This document shows, piece after piece, positions 23,770 through 33,176 of a DNA stretch of 64,000 nt. The translations under genes and the position numbers were made by a program. Position 1 is the first letter of the stretch, and each line of letters opens with the position of its first letter. The notes under the pieces are model-generated. The model was not told where the DNA came from and ran no database searches. It was given only the letters and a program-made list of their open reading frames with translations. Location of the stretch: positions 1,178,001 through 1,242,000 of the forward strand of contig CP000474.1 in assembly GCA_000014925.1 (NCBI GenBank), written 5' to 3'. The DNA comes from Paenarthrobacter aurescens TC1 (GTDB taxonomy: Bacteria > Actinomycetota > Actinomycetes > Actinomycetales > Micrococcaceae).

Positions 23770-24750
23770 ATGGCACTACGACTGGACGTTCCCCCCAAGG
23801 TTGTCCCGGGCGCTGAGCCCGGGCAGGCAAAGAAGCGGCGCGACAAGCCCGGCAGCTGGAAGTTGGCCCTCAAACGCGACTGGCGGCTCTACACGCTGTT
23901 GGCACTGCCGCTGCTGTACCTGTTGATTTTCAGGTACCTGCCGATGGCCGGAAACGTGATCGCGTTCCGCCAATTCCAGCCGGGCGGAAGTATCTTCGGC
24001 GAGAAATGGGTGGGCTTCAAATACATCACCCTGTTCATCAACGACCCCAGCTTCTGGCAGGCCTTCCAGAACACCATCATCCTGGGTGTCCTGACGTTGG
24101 TTTTCTGCTTCCCGATGCCCATCATCTTCGCGTTGATGCTGAACGAACTCAGATCGCAGAAGTTCAAGAAGTTCGTGCAGACCGTGGCCTACCTGCCGCA
24201 CTTCATGTCAGTGGTGATCATCGCCGGAATGATCCTGCAGAACTTCTCCATGACCGGCACCGTGAACCAGATCGCGGAAACCCTGTTCGGAACCACCGTG
24301 AACTTCACGCAGGATCCGGGCTGGTTCCGGCCCATGTACATCAGCTCTGAGGTGTGGCAGACCATGGGGTGGGGTGCCATCCTTTACCTCGCGGCGCTGA
24401 CCCGCGTGGATGAGTCCTTGTATGAGGCGGCCAGGATCGATGGCGCCAATCGCTGGCAACAGACCTGGCACGTGACCCTTCCCGCCATCAGGCCGACCAT
24501 CATCACGCTGCTCATCCTGAACATCGGCACGTTCATGGCGGTGGGGTTCGAGAAGATCCTCCTCATCTACAACCCGCTCAACTACGCAACGTCAGATGTC
24601 ATCTCCACCTACCTGTACCGGGTGGGTTTGGAATCCAGCAACTTCAGCTACGCGGCCGCAATCGGAATGTTCGAATCCGTCATTGGCCTCACGCTGATCC
24701 TCTCAGCGAACGCGATCTCCAAGCGCGTCGCAGGAACGAGCCTGTGGTGA
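23770..24750 (+). CDS. Sugar ABC transporter permease, LplB type
   Basis: 326 residues with six predicted membrane helices after a charged cytoplasmic N terminus. The ABC-permease EAA loop reads EAARIDGANRWQQTWHVTLP. The N-terminal half (YLLIFRYLPMAGNVIAFRQF) is typical of LplB/YtcP-like CUT1 permeases for oligosaccharides or polysaccharide fragments. No ATPase gene is in the operon, so a shared MsmK-like ATPase encoded elsewhere is expected. It overlaps the next permease gene. Confidence 0.9.
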   Translation: MALRLDVPPKVVPGAEPGQAKKRRDKPGSWKLALKRDWRLYTLLALPLLYLLIFRYLPMAGNVIAFRQFQPGGSIFGEKWVGFKYITLFINDPSFWQAFQNTIILGVLTLVFCFPMPIIFALMLNELRSQKFKKFVQTVAYLPHFMSVVIIAGMILQNFSMTGTVNQIAETLFGTTVNFTQDPGWFRPMYISSEVWQTMGWGAILYLAALTRVDESLYEAARIDGANRWQQTWHVTLPAIRPTIITLLILNIGTFMAVGFEKILLIYNPLNYATSDVISTYLYRVGLESSNFSYAAAIGMFESVIGLTLILSANAISKRVAGTSLW

Positions 24751-25676
24751 ACAAGACAGCTACTGCCATCAAGGGTGCTCCAGCCCAAGGCGTCCTCCTG
24801 AAAGACATGAAAGTGTCTACCGGCATGCGGGTCTTCCGGGCCCTCAACCTGGTGTTCCTGCTGCTCGTGGTGTTCTTGACGGCCTACCCGTTCCTGAACA
24901 TCATTGCCCAGTCGTTCTCCAGCGAGGGCTTCATCAACGCCGGGCAGGTCAACCTGTTCCCTATGGGGTTCAATACCGAAACCTACAAGCTGATCCTGGC
25001 TGACTCCACGTTCTGGAACAACTACGGCAACACCGTGCTGTACACGGTAGTGGCGACGGCGATCTCCATGGTGCTGACCACGTCCTTCGCCTACGCAATC
25101 GCCAAGAAGGAACTCAAGGGGCGCAGCGTTTTCGTCGGCCTTGCAGTGTTCACCATGTTCTTCAACGGCGGACTGATTCCCAACTACGTCCTCATCAGTT
25201 CACTAGGCATGCGGGACACCATCTGGGCTGTGGTGCTGCCGAACGCCATCAGCGTGTTCAACCTGCTCATCATGAAGTCGTTCTTCGAGAACATGCCCCG
25301 TGAGCTGGAAGAAGCAGCATCCATTGATGGGCTCACCCAGTACGGCGTCCTCTTCAGGGTGGTGCTGCCGCTCAGCAAGGCAATCGTGGCCACCATGGTG
25401 CTGTTCTACGCGGTGGCCAACTGGAACTCCTGGTTCCAGGCCTTCCTTTACCTCGACAACCCGGATCTCTTTCCGGTCACCATCTACTTGCGCAACATGA
25501 TCGCCGGAGTCACCACAGCGGGCTCAGCCGGCGGCACAGCGGAAAACGTCGGCCAGATCGCCGCGAACATCCAGTCGGTCACCATCGTCCTGACCGTCAT
25601 CCCCATCCTTTGTATCTACCCATTCGTCCAGAAGTACTTTTTCTCGGGCGTGATGCTCGGGTCCGTCAAGGAATAA
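24744..25676 (+). CDS. Sugar ABC transporter permease, YtcP type
   Basis: 310 residues with six helices. The start is one of two consecutive GTG codons (24744 or 24747) overlapping the previous stop, so it is translationally coupled. The EAA loop reads LEEAASIDGLTQYGVLFRVV. The C-terminal KYFFSGVMLGSVKE is the usual ending of CarC/YtcP permeases, which pair with LplB-type partners. Confidence 0.9.
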   Translation: MVNKTATAIKGAPAQGVLLKDMKVSTGMRVFRALNLVFLLLVVFLTAYPFLNIIAQSFSSEGFINAGQVNLFPMGFNTETYKLILADSTFWNNYGNTVLYTVVATAISMVLTTSFAYAIAKKELKGRSVFVGLAVFTMFFNGGLIPNYVLISSLGMRDTIWAVVLPNAISVFNLLIMKSFFENMPRELEEAASIDGLTQYGVLFRVVLPLSKAIVATMVLFYAVANWNSWFQAFLYLDNPDLFPVTIYLRNMIAGVTTAGSAGGTAENVGQIAANIQSVTIVLTVIPILCIYPFVQKYFFSGVMLGSVKE

Positions 25677-25696
25677 CACTTATGAAAGGGCATTCA

Positions 25697-27331
25697 ATGA
25701 TCCACAAGCGAGAGTTCCGTAGGCGCGACTTCCTTGGACTCGCATCCGTGGTCACCATCGGTCTGATGATGACAAGTTGCGACTCCGACACCGCCGAGAA
25801 AGTAGACACCACCAAATCCCGCAACGGTGCGATGGACAGCTTCAAGGTAGGAGACACCTTCAAGGCGACGGTGCCTTTGACGTTCACCTTCCTGTTCTCG
25901 GACCAGCCAACCTACCCGTACAAAAAGGACTGGCTTCTGTTCACCAAGATGGCCAGCGACAACAACGTCATACTGGAACCCACCATCGTTCCCAACAGCG
26001 ACTATGAGCAGAAGCGCAGCCTGCTCATCAGCTCCGGCAGCGCCCCCGAGATCATCGCGAAAACGTACCCCGGGCAGGAAGCGGCGTTCGTTTCCGCCGG
26101 GGCGGTTCTCCCCGTCAGCGACTATGTGGACCTCATGCCGCACTTCCAGGAGAAGGTGAAGAAGTGGAAGCTTGAGCCCGAGATTGAAGCGCTCACCCAG
26201 GAAGACGGCAAGTACTACGTCCTTCCCGGCCTGCACGAGGAACTGTGGCCCGACTACTCGCTGTGCCTCCGGAAAGACATCCTGAAGAAGGAGGGGCTTG
26301 CCGAGCCCACCACCTGGGATGAGTTCCGCGAAGTGTTGCGGTCGCTCAAGAAGTCTTATCCCGACGTCGTGCCCTTCTCGGACCGCTTCAAAGGTGACTG
26401 CGTCCTCAACGTTGCCGCCCCGTCCTTTGGAACCGTGGCGGGTTGGGGCTTGGTGGATGGGCTGCAGTTTGATGCAGACAAGAAGGAGTTCGGCTTCGCT
26501 GCCGGCTCCGGCGAGTTCAAGGAAGTGGTGACCTACTTCAACTCCTTGGTTTCCGAAGGATTGATGGACCCCGAAAGCTTCACGCAGACCGACGACGCCG
26601 CCATTCAAAAGTTCGTCTCCGGCAAATCGTTTGTTATCAGTGCCAACTCGCAGAACGTCATCACTTACCGCACCTCCATGGAACAGACCTTGGGCAAGGG
26701 CAACTTCGAGATCGGCAAGATCACGGTTCCCGGAGGCCCGGCAGGGGACATCATCGGCGGGACCCGGCTGGAGAACGGCATCATGTTGAACTCGTCCGTA
26801 AAGGACAAGGACAGCTTTGTGGCGCTCATCCAATACATCGACTGGTTGTTCTACAGCGACGCCGGCCAGGAGTTCAGCAAGTGGGGCGTGGAAGGAACCA
26901 CGTTCACCAAGTCCGGCGGGAAGCGCCAACTCGCCGCCGATATCAACTTCCAGGGACTCAACCCCGCCGGGACCAAGGACCTGCGGGTGGACTACGGCTT
27001 CTCTGGTGGGAACTTCGCCTATGGTGGCGCTACGGAACTGCTGCATTCCACGTTCAACGATGAGGAACTCGCGTTCCAGAAGGCCATGAAGTCCAAGAAG
27101 CCGCGCCCGGTTGCGCCGCCAGTGCCATTCAACGACGTCGACCGCGAACAAGCCACATTGGCGCTCACCCCGCTCAAGGACCACGTCAAGCAGAACACGC
27201 TCAAGTTCATTACCGGGCAGCGCGGCCTCAGCGAGTTCGACGCCTATGTGAAGGAACTCGATAGCAAGGGACAGACAAAGTACGTCGAGCTGGCGAACAA
27301 GGCCTACAAGGCTTACGCGGACAAGAAATAG
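25697..27331 (+). CDS. Extracellular solute-binding lipoprotein of the CUT1 importer
   Basis: About 544 residues. Two starts are plausible: ATG 25682 (AAGGA upstream) and ATG 25697 (AAAGGG upstream). The second places the signal peptide at the very N terminus: a twin-Arg-like RRRDFLGLA, a hydrophobic core, then lipobox MTSC. The mature part is a type-1 solute-binding protein (FLFSDQPTYPYKKDW, SSGSAPEIIAK, DGKYYVLPGLHEELWPD). Large binding proteins of this LplA-like type bind oligosaccharides. It follows the permeases by 20 bases and precedes the YesL-like gene. Confidence 0.9.
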   Translation: MIHKREFRRRDFLGLASVVTIGLMMTSCDSDTAEKVDTTKSRNGAMDSFKVGDTFKATVPLTFTFLFSDQPTYPYKKDWLLFTKMASDNNVILEPTIVPNSDYEQKRSLLISSGSAPEIIAKTYPGQEAAFVSAGAVLPVSDYVDLMPHFQEKVKKWKLEPEIEALTQEDGKYYVLPGLHEELWPDYSLCLRKDILKKEGLAEPTTWDEFREVLRSLKKSYPDVVPFSDRFKGDCVLNVAAPSFGTVAGWGLVDGLQFDADKKEFGFAAGSGEFKEVVTYFNSLVSEGLMDPESFTQTDDAAIQKFVSGKSFVISANSQNVITYRTSMEQTLGKGNFEIGKITVPGGPAGDIIGGTRLENGIMLNSSVKDKDSFVALIQYIDWLFYSDAGQEFSKWGVEGTTFTKSGGKRQLAADINFQGLNPAGTKDLRVDYGFSGGNFAYGGATELLHSTFNDEELAFQKAMKSKKPRPVAPPVPFNDVDREQATLALTPLKDHVKQNTLKFITGQRGLSEFDAYVKELDSKGQTKYVELANKAYKAYADKK

Positions 27332-27336
27332 TCCAG

Positions 27337-28047
27337 ATGGCAGGCAGGAAGGCAGAATACGGGTCCGGGCCGTTATTCAAAGCGGCGGGCACGGTATACG
27401 GCGTTATGGTCGGCAGCACTTTACTGGTGCTGGCGAACGTGCTGGTTGTTCCACTGTTGCTTGGGGTTGGTCCTCTGGCGTTGCTGGGATTTATGCTGCT
27501 TGGGCCCTCCGTTGTGGCTTCCTGCTACGCCTTCAACCGGCTCCTGGCAGGCGAGGACAGCGGGGTGTTCCAGGATTTCCTGAAGTCCTATCGGAGCAAC
27601 TTCGGCCAGGCAGTGGCGGTGTGGCTGCCGTACATGCTTTTCCTCGGCATCATCGCGTTCAACCTGAGCGTCCTGCCAGGATCCGCTTCGCCGGGGTCCG
27701 GCGAAGCGGATCCTGTCCAGTTGGCCGCGCGGGTAGGGCTGGTAGGGCTCGCGCTCATGGTTTGCACTGCAGCCATGAACGCGATGCTCCTCCTGTCCCG
27801 CTTCACTTTCCGCACCAGGGATATCTACCGCTTGTCCGTCTACACCTTGGGCGCACAGCGGAGGGTGTCGTTGGGGAATGCCGGCATCCTGTTTGTCACC
27901 GCTTTTGTCCTGGTCATGACAACCGCCTGGCTGATCCTGTTCGTCGCTGGACTCGTGGTGTACCTGGCGTGCCTTAACTCCCGGACATTGTTGGCGTCTG
28001 TTGAGGCCAGGTTCACGGTGGCCGCCGGGCCTTCCGAGGGCGGCTAG
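27337..28047 (+). CDS. YesL family (DUF624) membrane protein
   Basis: 236 residues with five or six hydrophobic helices. The N-terminal GPLFKAAGTVYGVMVGSTLL and the middle DFLKSYRSNFGQAVAVWLPY are characteristic of DUF624/YesL. These proteins are almost always encoded next to LplB/YtcP importers; their role is unknown, perhaps transport accessory. It ends the GH42 operon, and its TAG stop shares bases with the stop of the convergent amidohydrolase. Confidence 0.82.
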   Translation: MAGRKAEYGSGPLFKAAGTVYGVMVGSTLLVLANVLVVPLLLGVGPLALLGFMLLGPSVVASCYAFNRLLAGEDSGVFQDFLKSYRSNFGQAVAVWLPYMLFLGIIAFNLSVLPGSASPGSGEADPVQLAARVGLVGLALMVCTAAMNAMLLLSRFTFRTRDIYRLSVYTLGAQRRVSLGNAGILFVTAFVLVMTTAWLILFVAGLVVYLACLNSRTLLASVEARFTVAAGPSEGG

Positions 28048-29381
28048 AGGTTCGTCCGGACTACAGCACCTTGCGCGATTACCGTGCTGACCTTCTCCAA
28101 AGCGGAGCCGTCCGTCAACGGATCGGAGTCAACCACCACGACGTCGGCCATCGAGCCGGTGACCAGCCGTCCCACGCTTTCGCCCCGTCCAAGCAAACGG
28201 GCAGCATTCGTGGTGGCGGCTTGGAGTGCCTCCAAGGGGGTGAGGCCGGCTTCAGCGAGCAGCCGGGCTTCGGTGCCGATTGGCGTGACATCCGTTCCGA
28301 AGGAATCTGTTCCGGCCACGATGGTGACGCCGGCATCCTTGGCTGCACGGACTGCGGCCTGCAAGATGGGTGTGTACTCCTTACCGCGGGCGGCCAGAAT
28401 AGGGTTCGCAGAATTGGCCATGCTGGTGATGGCATCCATGGTGGGCGTGAAGAACGTCCCGCGTCGGGCCATCTCGCTGATGGTGTTCTCCGTCATGAAG
28501 ACGCCGTGCTCGATGCTTCGGACACCGGCCCGGACTGCGCCATCAATGCCCTCGGCGCTGTAGGCGTGGCAGAGGACGCCGGCACCCTTGGCCGCCTTGA
28601 CGATCGCTCCGATCTGGTCCACGTTGTACACCAGTTCGCGGGGGTCCTGCTCGGGAAGGCCGGCCCGTGGGTTGGCGCGGGTCTTGATGACCTGGGCACC
28701 GCGCTTGAGGTTGACACGGGTGAGGTACGCAAGATCCTGGGGCTCCTTGACTCCGCCACTCAGCGTCGCCAAAGGGGCCAGATCCGGATCGGCCAAGAGG
28801 GAATCGCCCTGATCCGGGGAGATGAACAAGCCTGCCGGTGTCATCCTGGGTGAGAGACCGGGGGCCCACGACGGCAGGGCGGCCAAGGCAATGTCCTGGT
28901 AAAAGGTGCTAGAGCCGCTGCGGACACTGGTGGCCCCACCCTGCAGGAGCGCGCGGGCATCGGCCAGCGCGTTGGCGTGGACGTGGGCATCGACGAGGCC
29001 AGGGAGCACCCACTTGCCCGAAGCGTTCAGTACGCGGGCACGCTTTGCGACGGCGGCCACTGCCTTCCGCGTCTCGTCGCGGCTTCCGACGGCGGTGACC
29101 TTGCCGCCGTCGAGAACCAGCACGCCGTCTGCCACGGCATCGCCGGTCTTGGGGTCCACCACGGTTCCACCCTCAATGATCACTGCTTGGGTAGGCAGAG
29201 GCTTGCCGGGGTAGTTCGGTCCGGACGGGGCGTTATCCGCGAGGGCCGCGGGCGCTGATGCCAACTGCGCGGCAATGCCCGCTACGGAGATCCCGGCCAG
29301 TGCGGCGGCTCCGGCGAGGATCCCTCGGCGAGGCAGTTCACCCTTGGGCGTGGGGGCTGCGGTGTGGTCGTGAAGGCACAT
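28044..29381 (-). CDS. Tat-exported metal-dependent amidohydrolase (imidazolonepropionase-like)
   Basis: The start at 29381 has AGGAG upstream and gives a proper signal; the open frame runs 82 codons further but crosses the operator repeats. About 445 residues. The Tat-like signal LPRRGILAGAAALAG is followed by an Ala-rich core. Amidohydrolase metal ligands are HVH in VDAHVHANAL, HAY after VLCHA, the IEHG His, and Asp in AGTDSFGTD. It probably hydrolyses a dipeptide, amide or cyclic amide outside the membrane. Two operator-like repeats upstream suggest control by a GntR/FadR-type regulator not present here. Confidence 0.85.
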   Translation of the reverse strand: MCLHDHTAAPTPKGELPRRGILAGAAALAGISVAGIAAQLASAPAALADNAPSGPNYPGKPLPTQAVIIEGGTVVDPKTGDAVADGVLVLDGGKVTAVGSRDETRKAVAAVAKRARVLNASGKWVLPGLVDAHVHANALADARALLQGGATSVRSGSSTFYQDIALAALPSWAPGLSPRMTPAGLFISPDQGDSLLADPDLAPLATLSGGVKEPQDLAYLTRVNLKRGAQVIKTRANPRAGLPEQDPRELVYNVDQIGAIVKAAKGAGVLCHAYSAEGIDGAVRAGVRSIEHGVFMTENTISEMARRGTFFTPTMDAITSMANSANPILAARGKEYTPILQAAVRAAKDAGVTIVAGTDSFGTDVTPIGTEARLLAEAGLTPLEALQAATTNAARLLGRGESVGRLVTGSMADVVVVDSDPLTDGSALEKVSTVIAQGAVVRTNL

Positions 29382-29433
29382 CGTTGTACTCCTGGGGGAC
29401 GAGCTGTCGGAGCCGCCATTGACGGCGGTATGC

Positions 29434-29526
29434 TTTTGGTATTCCAGAATGCCCCAGTCTCGCACCTCGATGCAAGTGATATCTGTGCCCATTGCGATAA
29501 TTTCGGGGCTTTGGTATGCCAGAATG
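29434..29526 (-). promoter_or_regulatory. Two direct operator-like repeats
   Basis: TTTGGTAT-N-CCAGAATG occurs at 29435-29451 and again at 29510-29526 (16 of 17 bases identical), 75 bases apart. Each copy contains a TGG-N4-CCA dyad of the type bound by GntR/FadR regulators. The remaining gap to the HNH gene end (29527-29685) shows nothing I recognise. Confidence 0.55.
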
Positions 29527-29685
29527 AGGACTCGCTTGTCGGGGACGTGGGGATCCTCTTCGTTGCGGGCACGGGCCGACACGGGGAGCTGCCCGGAAGC
29601 GAACAAAGTGTCGCGTGGCCCTCCCAATAATCAGACCCCGAAGTTCACTTTCACCTACGCCCGCGGCGTATCCCACGCAACACAC

Positions 29686-31383
29686 TTATGTCTTGTGGGG
29701 TGTGTGGTGGTGGTTGCGTCGGGGTTTTTGGTGGGGGTCGATGTGGGGTGGGGGTATGAACCAGGGGATGCCTGTTGTCATGTCGATGCGCCATTGCTCC
29801 TTGTGGATGAGGTGGTGGTGGTGGCTGCAGAGCAGGGTGCCGTTGTTGGTTGATGTGGTGCCGCCGTGGGACCAGTAGGTGGTGTGGTGGGCTTCGCACC
29901 AGGGTGCGGGCATGGTGCAGTCGGGGAAGGCGCAGCCTTGGTCGCGGGCGGTGATGGCTTTGCGGATGTGGGGTGGGAAGATCCGGGTGGTGCGGCCGAT
30001 GTCCAGGACGCGTGAGTCGCTGCCGAGCAGGACGGGAAGGATGTCGGCGTCGCAGGCGATTTTGCGGATGGTGTTCGGGTGGATCGGGCCCAGGAATGTG
30101 GCGGTCCCGGTGCTGAGCCGGTTCCCGGAGCCGGGCTGGGTGGGGCTGAGTTGGAGTTGGTTGAAGAGGTCGCGGCGGTCGATGGTGACGGTGACTTGGG
30201 GTCGGAGGCCGCCGTTCGACGGGAGTTTCGCGGTGCTCATCGCGACGCTGCACGCACCGACGAGGCCGTCGAGGAGTTTCTGGGCCCTCGAGCGCCGGTC
30301 CAAGTCGGGGCCGGCTAATCCAGGTCCTGTTCCATGCGCCGCTCGGCCGTCGGCGCCTGATCCGTCGGGGTCTGTTCCGTCTGTGGCTGCTCCGGCCGGG
30401 GCTCCCGTGCCAGGTTCGTCGTCCGGGCCGCCCTCGGCTGTGGTGGTGAGTCGGGGGTTGGTGGCGGCGTTCATGGCGGTGGTGAGGGTTTCGTATTGTT
30501 CTGCGGTGGCGAAGATTTCGAGGTGGTGGAGTCCGTGGCGGCGTCGGCGGCGGAGGAACGCGCCTTGGAGTTGGCGGAGTGCTTCTTCAGTGGGTTCGGG
30601 GCCGTCCTGATCGATGAGGTCGGTCCATCGTCGGGCCATCTTGGCCACGAAGTCGGGATCGGATTCGATGGCGGTGGTGGTGAGGGCGTGTTCCATGTCG
30701 GTGATGGTCTGGGGTTCTGCGAGGTGCCGGACTTTGTCCAGGGCGGTACTGATGATCGTCGCGGACCGGGAGGGCACTAAAGCCGATCCGATGGCGTCGG
30801 CGAGGATTTCCCGCCGGGCCGGGACGTCCTGCCCGGTTATTCCGGCCTGGGGGAGGACCTCGGCGGCGAGGGCGAGCCTGCGCCGGGCCTCGCCGATACC
30901 GATCCGCAACCGTGCCCGCAAGAATTCCGCCGCGTTCCGATACCCATCATCCAAAAAACTGCCCGCCGGGGCCGTCGCCGCGGCATGGGCTACTCCCGCC
31001 GGGGCCGTCGCCGCGGCATGGGCTACTCCCGCCAGGGCCGCACTGTGGCTCGCTCCCGCCAGGAATGCTCCCGCCGGGCCGGCGCCTGGTGACGCTGCGT
31101 CTCCAGCGACCGCCGAAGCACCGGCTGGCTCAGTCCACCCCGTCCGCCACTCCGGCGCTGCTGCCGACACCCCCGGCCGGGCTTGCTGAGCTTCCTTCCG
31201 GGTCCGTTCCACCGCCTGCGCAGCAACCAGCTGCAAATACTCCACCGACCGGGAGATCTCCTCGACCCTGCCGGCAAAATCCGCGGCCTTAACAAACCCG
31301 AACAGCAGGGCCTCGTCGGCGATGGATTCGCGGAGCGAGCTCAGGGCGTCGTCCGCCTGCGTCATACGCATACCATGATCCAT
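29686..31383 (-). CDS. DUF222 / HNH endonuclease domain protein
   Basis: The start is probably ATG 31383 (MDHGMRM) or 31371; the frame is open 79 codons further without a coding look. About 565 residues. The DUF222 domain (13E12 repeat family) covers the N-terminal two thirds; the HNH nuclease near the end has CAFPDC, APWCEAHHTTYWSHGG and CSHHHHLIHK. Such proteins occur in many copies in Micrococcaceae and mycobacteria, and their role is unsettled (possibly selfish or repair-related). An Ala/Gly-rich region holds tandem 11-residue repeats. The His/Pro-rich tail is unusual. Confidence 0.85.
   Translation of the reverse strand: MDHGMRMTQADDALSSLRESIADEALLFGFVKAADFAGRVEEISRSVEYLQLVAAQAVERTRKEAQQARPGVSAAAPEWRTGWTEPAGASAVAGDAASPGAGPAGAFLAGASHSAALAGVAHAAATAPAGVAHAAATAPAGSFLDDGYRNAAEFLRARLRIGIGEARRRLALAAEVLPQAGITGQDVPARREILADAIGSALVPSRSATIISTALDKVRHLAEPQTITDMEHALTTTAIESDPDFVAKMARRWTDLIDQDGPEPTEEALRQLQGAFLRRRRRHGLHHLEIFATAEQYETLTTAMNAATNPRLTTTAEGGPDDEPGTGAPAGAATDGTDPDGSGADGRAAHGTGPGLAGPDLDRRSRAQKLLDGLVGACSVAMSTAKLPSNGGLRPQVTVTIDRRDLFNQLQLSPTQPGSGNRLSTGTATFLGPIHPNTIRKIACDADILPVLLGSDSRVLDIGRTTRIFPPHIRKAITARDQGCAFPDCTMPAPWCEAHHTTYWSHGGTTSTNNGTLLCSHHHHLIHKEQWRIDMTTGIPWFIPPPHIDPHQKPRRNHHHTPHKT
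30962..31027 (-). repeat. 33-bp tandem repeat in the HNH gene
   Basis: Two identical 33-bp units (30962-30994 and 30995-31027) and a degraded third encode an 11-residue Ala/Gly-rich unit (AHAAATAPAGV). The frame is kept whatever the copy number. Confidence 0.85.
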
Positions 31384-31662
31384 GGCCACTGGGTTCACGT
31401 TTGCGGTCGAGCTGAATCCCGACGACCATGTCAACGACACCGGCCCGCGAGGCAGCTCACCGGCCCGGGGGCGATCCGCGAGGGTGCCTGCCGCCGTCGT
31501 GCTTTTGAACGCTGCAATCCTCCCTGGCACGCCTTGAGACTTAGCGGGGACGCCTCGTGGGAACATCGACGCGCGCGACACCCTAACCCGCTGCGCGAAG
31601 ATTGTCCCGATGGCTCCCATGAAACAACCCTGTCATGGGGGTCTGACATTTTTAGCTCGCGG

Positions 31663-32157
31663 CTACGACGTGACCTGTTCCCGCAGGATATCGGCGTGAC
31701 CGCAGTGCTGGGCGAGCTCCCGCAGCATGTGCAGGTAAACCCATCTGAGCGGCAGCGGACCGCGGCGGTTTCCCAGCAGAAGGTCGTCAAGCCCAAGGGG
31801 AGCCGCAGCCCGCCTGGAAGCTTCGCACGCCTCGCGGTGAGCTGCTTGAATGCTGGCAATGGTGTCGTTGTCGTCCAGAATGAACGACTCGTCGGGTGAT
31901 GCCGGGATGCCAATCTCTGCGCGGGGCCTCTGCGTAATGGCTTCGTCGAACCACACTTTCTCCACGAAGATTGCGTGCTTCACCAAGCCTAGAAGAGTTG
32001 TGCGGGAAGGCACCAAAGACCGTCGTGCTTGCTCTTCGGTGAGTCCATCCAAGCTGGCGTTCAGGGCCCTGCGGTGATCCTCCAAGAAGCTATCGAACTG
32101 AGCTCGATAATCTTGGTTGATGACGTCGTCAGCGAACGTCGGCGGGAACGCAGTCAT
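31663..32157 (-). CDS. DinB-like (DUF664) protein
   Basis: 164 residues of the DinB/YfiT four-helix family. Metal ligands are probably the His of [13 protein letters not shown] and the pair in [13 protein letters not shown] at the C terminus. Members include thiol-dependent transferases that use mycothiol or bacillithiol. The start overlaps the stop of the VOC gene by 4 bases, so the two form an operon. Confidence 0.85.
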   Translation of the reverse strand: MTAFPPTFADDVINQDYRAQFDSFLEDHRRALNASLDGLTEEQARRSLVPSRTTLLGLVKHAIFVEKVWFDEAITQRPRAEIGIPASPDESFILDDNDTIASIQAAHREACEASRRAAAPLGLDDLLLGNRRGPLPLRWVYLHMLRELAQHCGHADILREQVTS

Positions 32158-32585
32158 CCGAAAACCACCTTGCCGTCGTCGTCAACGCGCCAGCCGGGGT
32201 TGTGGGCGATCTCCCAGACGATTCCGTTCGGGTCCTTGACGTGGCCGTGGAAGATGCCGCCGAAAGCGCCTGCTTGGGCGGGCTTCACCACAGTGGCGCC
32301 CGCCGCCGTCAGGGTGTCGATGGTGCTGGAAACCTCCGCCGCACTGCTCACGTTGTGTGAGAGTGTCACGCCGCTGACTCCCGGCGTCGGAGCAGTAGCG
32401 CCGAGGTCCTGATCGAACTTCGCGGCGTCGAACAGGCCGAGCATCAGTCCTGGTGCTACTTGGAAGAAAAGGATCTCGCCGGGAACATCCATAACCGGAT
32501 CCCAGCCGAGCCCGTCCTTGTAGAACGCGCGCGCGGCGTCGAGATCCTTGGTGGCGAATGTGAGGAAATGCAGTCGCTGGTCCAT
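32154..32585 (-). CDS. VOC (glyoxalase/bleomycin resistance) family protein
   Basis: 143 residues with paired beta-alpha-beta-beta-beta modules: [20 protein letters not shown] at the start, then [11 protein letters not shown] and the second module with [18 protein letters not shown]. The HxxxxDPxGxxWE-like ending is typical of VOC enzymes and resistance proteins. The substrate is unknown. It is first in a two-gene unit with the DinB-like gene; a TACGAT box lies 6 bases before its ATG. Confidence 0.87.
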   Translation of the reverse strand: MDQRLHFLTFATKDLDAARAFYKDGLGWDPVMDVPGEILFFQVAPGLMLGLFDAAKFDQDLGATAPTPGVSGVTLSHNVSSAAEVSSTIDTLTAAGATVVKPAQAGAFGGIFHGHVKDPNGIVWEIAHNPGWRVDDDGKVVFG

Positions 32586-32591
32586 ACGGGC

Positions 32592-32597
32592 ATCGTA
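32592..32597 (-). promoter_or_regulatory. Leaderless -10 box TACGAT
   Basis: On the minus strand TACGAT ends 6 bases before the VOC ATG at 32585; no Shine-Dalgarno is present. Confidence 0.45.
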
Positions 32598-32632
32598 GCG
32601 GGAAGGTACGACGGCAATGCCACAATGAGGGC

Positions 32633-33121
32633 ATGGTTGAAGCAGCCCAGACCCAGCGCCTGCTTCAACGCGTGGCGCGGGCGATATCTGCGGCGACGTT
32701 AACGATGGCGGTCACCACGGGGTGCGGTCCCTCCATGAGCGGGGCGCCGCCGTGTTTGCCGCCCGAGTATGCCGTGAGTCCGTCCTCGGCAAAACTCGGA
32801 GATTCGGTCACCGTGTCTGCAGCGGATGCCAAGTGCGATCCCCGATACGGTGCCGACGCCCGGATCAGCATCGTCCTCGTTGATGCGGCCGGGATTGAGG
32901 TACTTAGGACAACGGCACCCATGACTGACGCCGGCGGGTTCAGCGCCGTCGTCGAAGTCCCTTTGCAGTCCGCCCGAGGTGTCATGGCCGTGAATGCCAT
33001 CCCCTACGGGGTCGATTGGTGTGACGACACTGGTAGGAACAACCGGGTAGGGCGAGGTGAGCTAGCGCTCGAGAGGGCCTCCTGCGTTCTCCCCACGAAA
33101 CCACTCAACATCACGGAATAG
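32633..33121 (+). CDS. Small secreted lipoprotein, unknown function
   Basis: 162 residues. The signal peptide ([17 protein letters not shown]) ends in lipobox TTGC, and a beta-sandwich-like mature region follows ([20 protein letters not shown], then [20 protein letters not shown]). Four further Cys residues in the mature part could form disulphides. I recognise no family. It is divergent from the VOC gene with a gap of under 50 bases. Confidence 0.65.
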   Translation: MVEAAQTQRLLQRVARAISAATLTMAVTTGCGPSMSGAPPCLPPEYAVSPSSAKLGDSVTVSAADAKCDPRYGADARISIVLVDAAGIEVLRTTAPMTDAGGFSAVVEVPLQSARGVMAVNAIPYGVDWCDDTGRNNRVGRGELALERASCVLPTKPLNITE

Positions 33122-33176
33122 GCAGACTTGCCGGGTCCTGTTGAGGCCCGGTCAGAGCTGGTGGGAGGATGGAGCA

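Noticed and set aside
25694..27184. 496-codon open frame antisense to the solute-binding lipoprotein
   Set aside because: Same cause; the sense strand has a lipobox and full binding-protein motifs, while the antisense product has low-complexity His/Gly/Leu composition.
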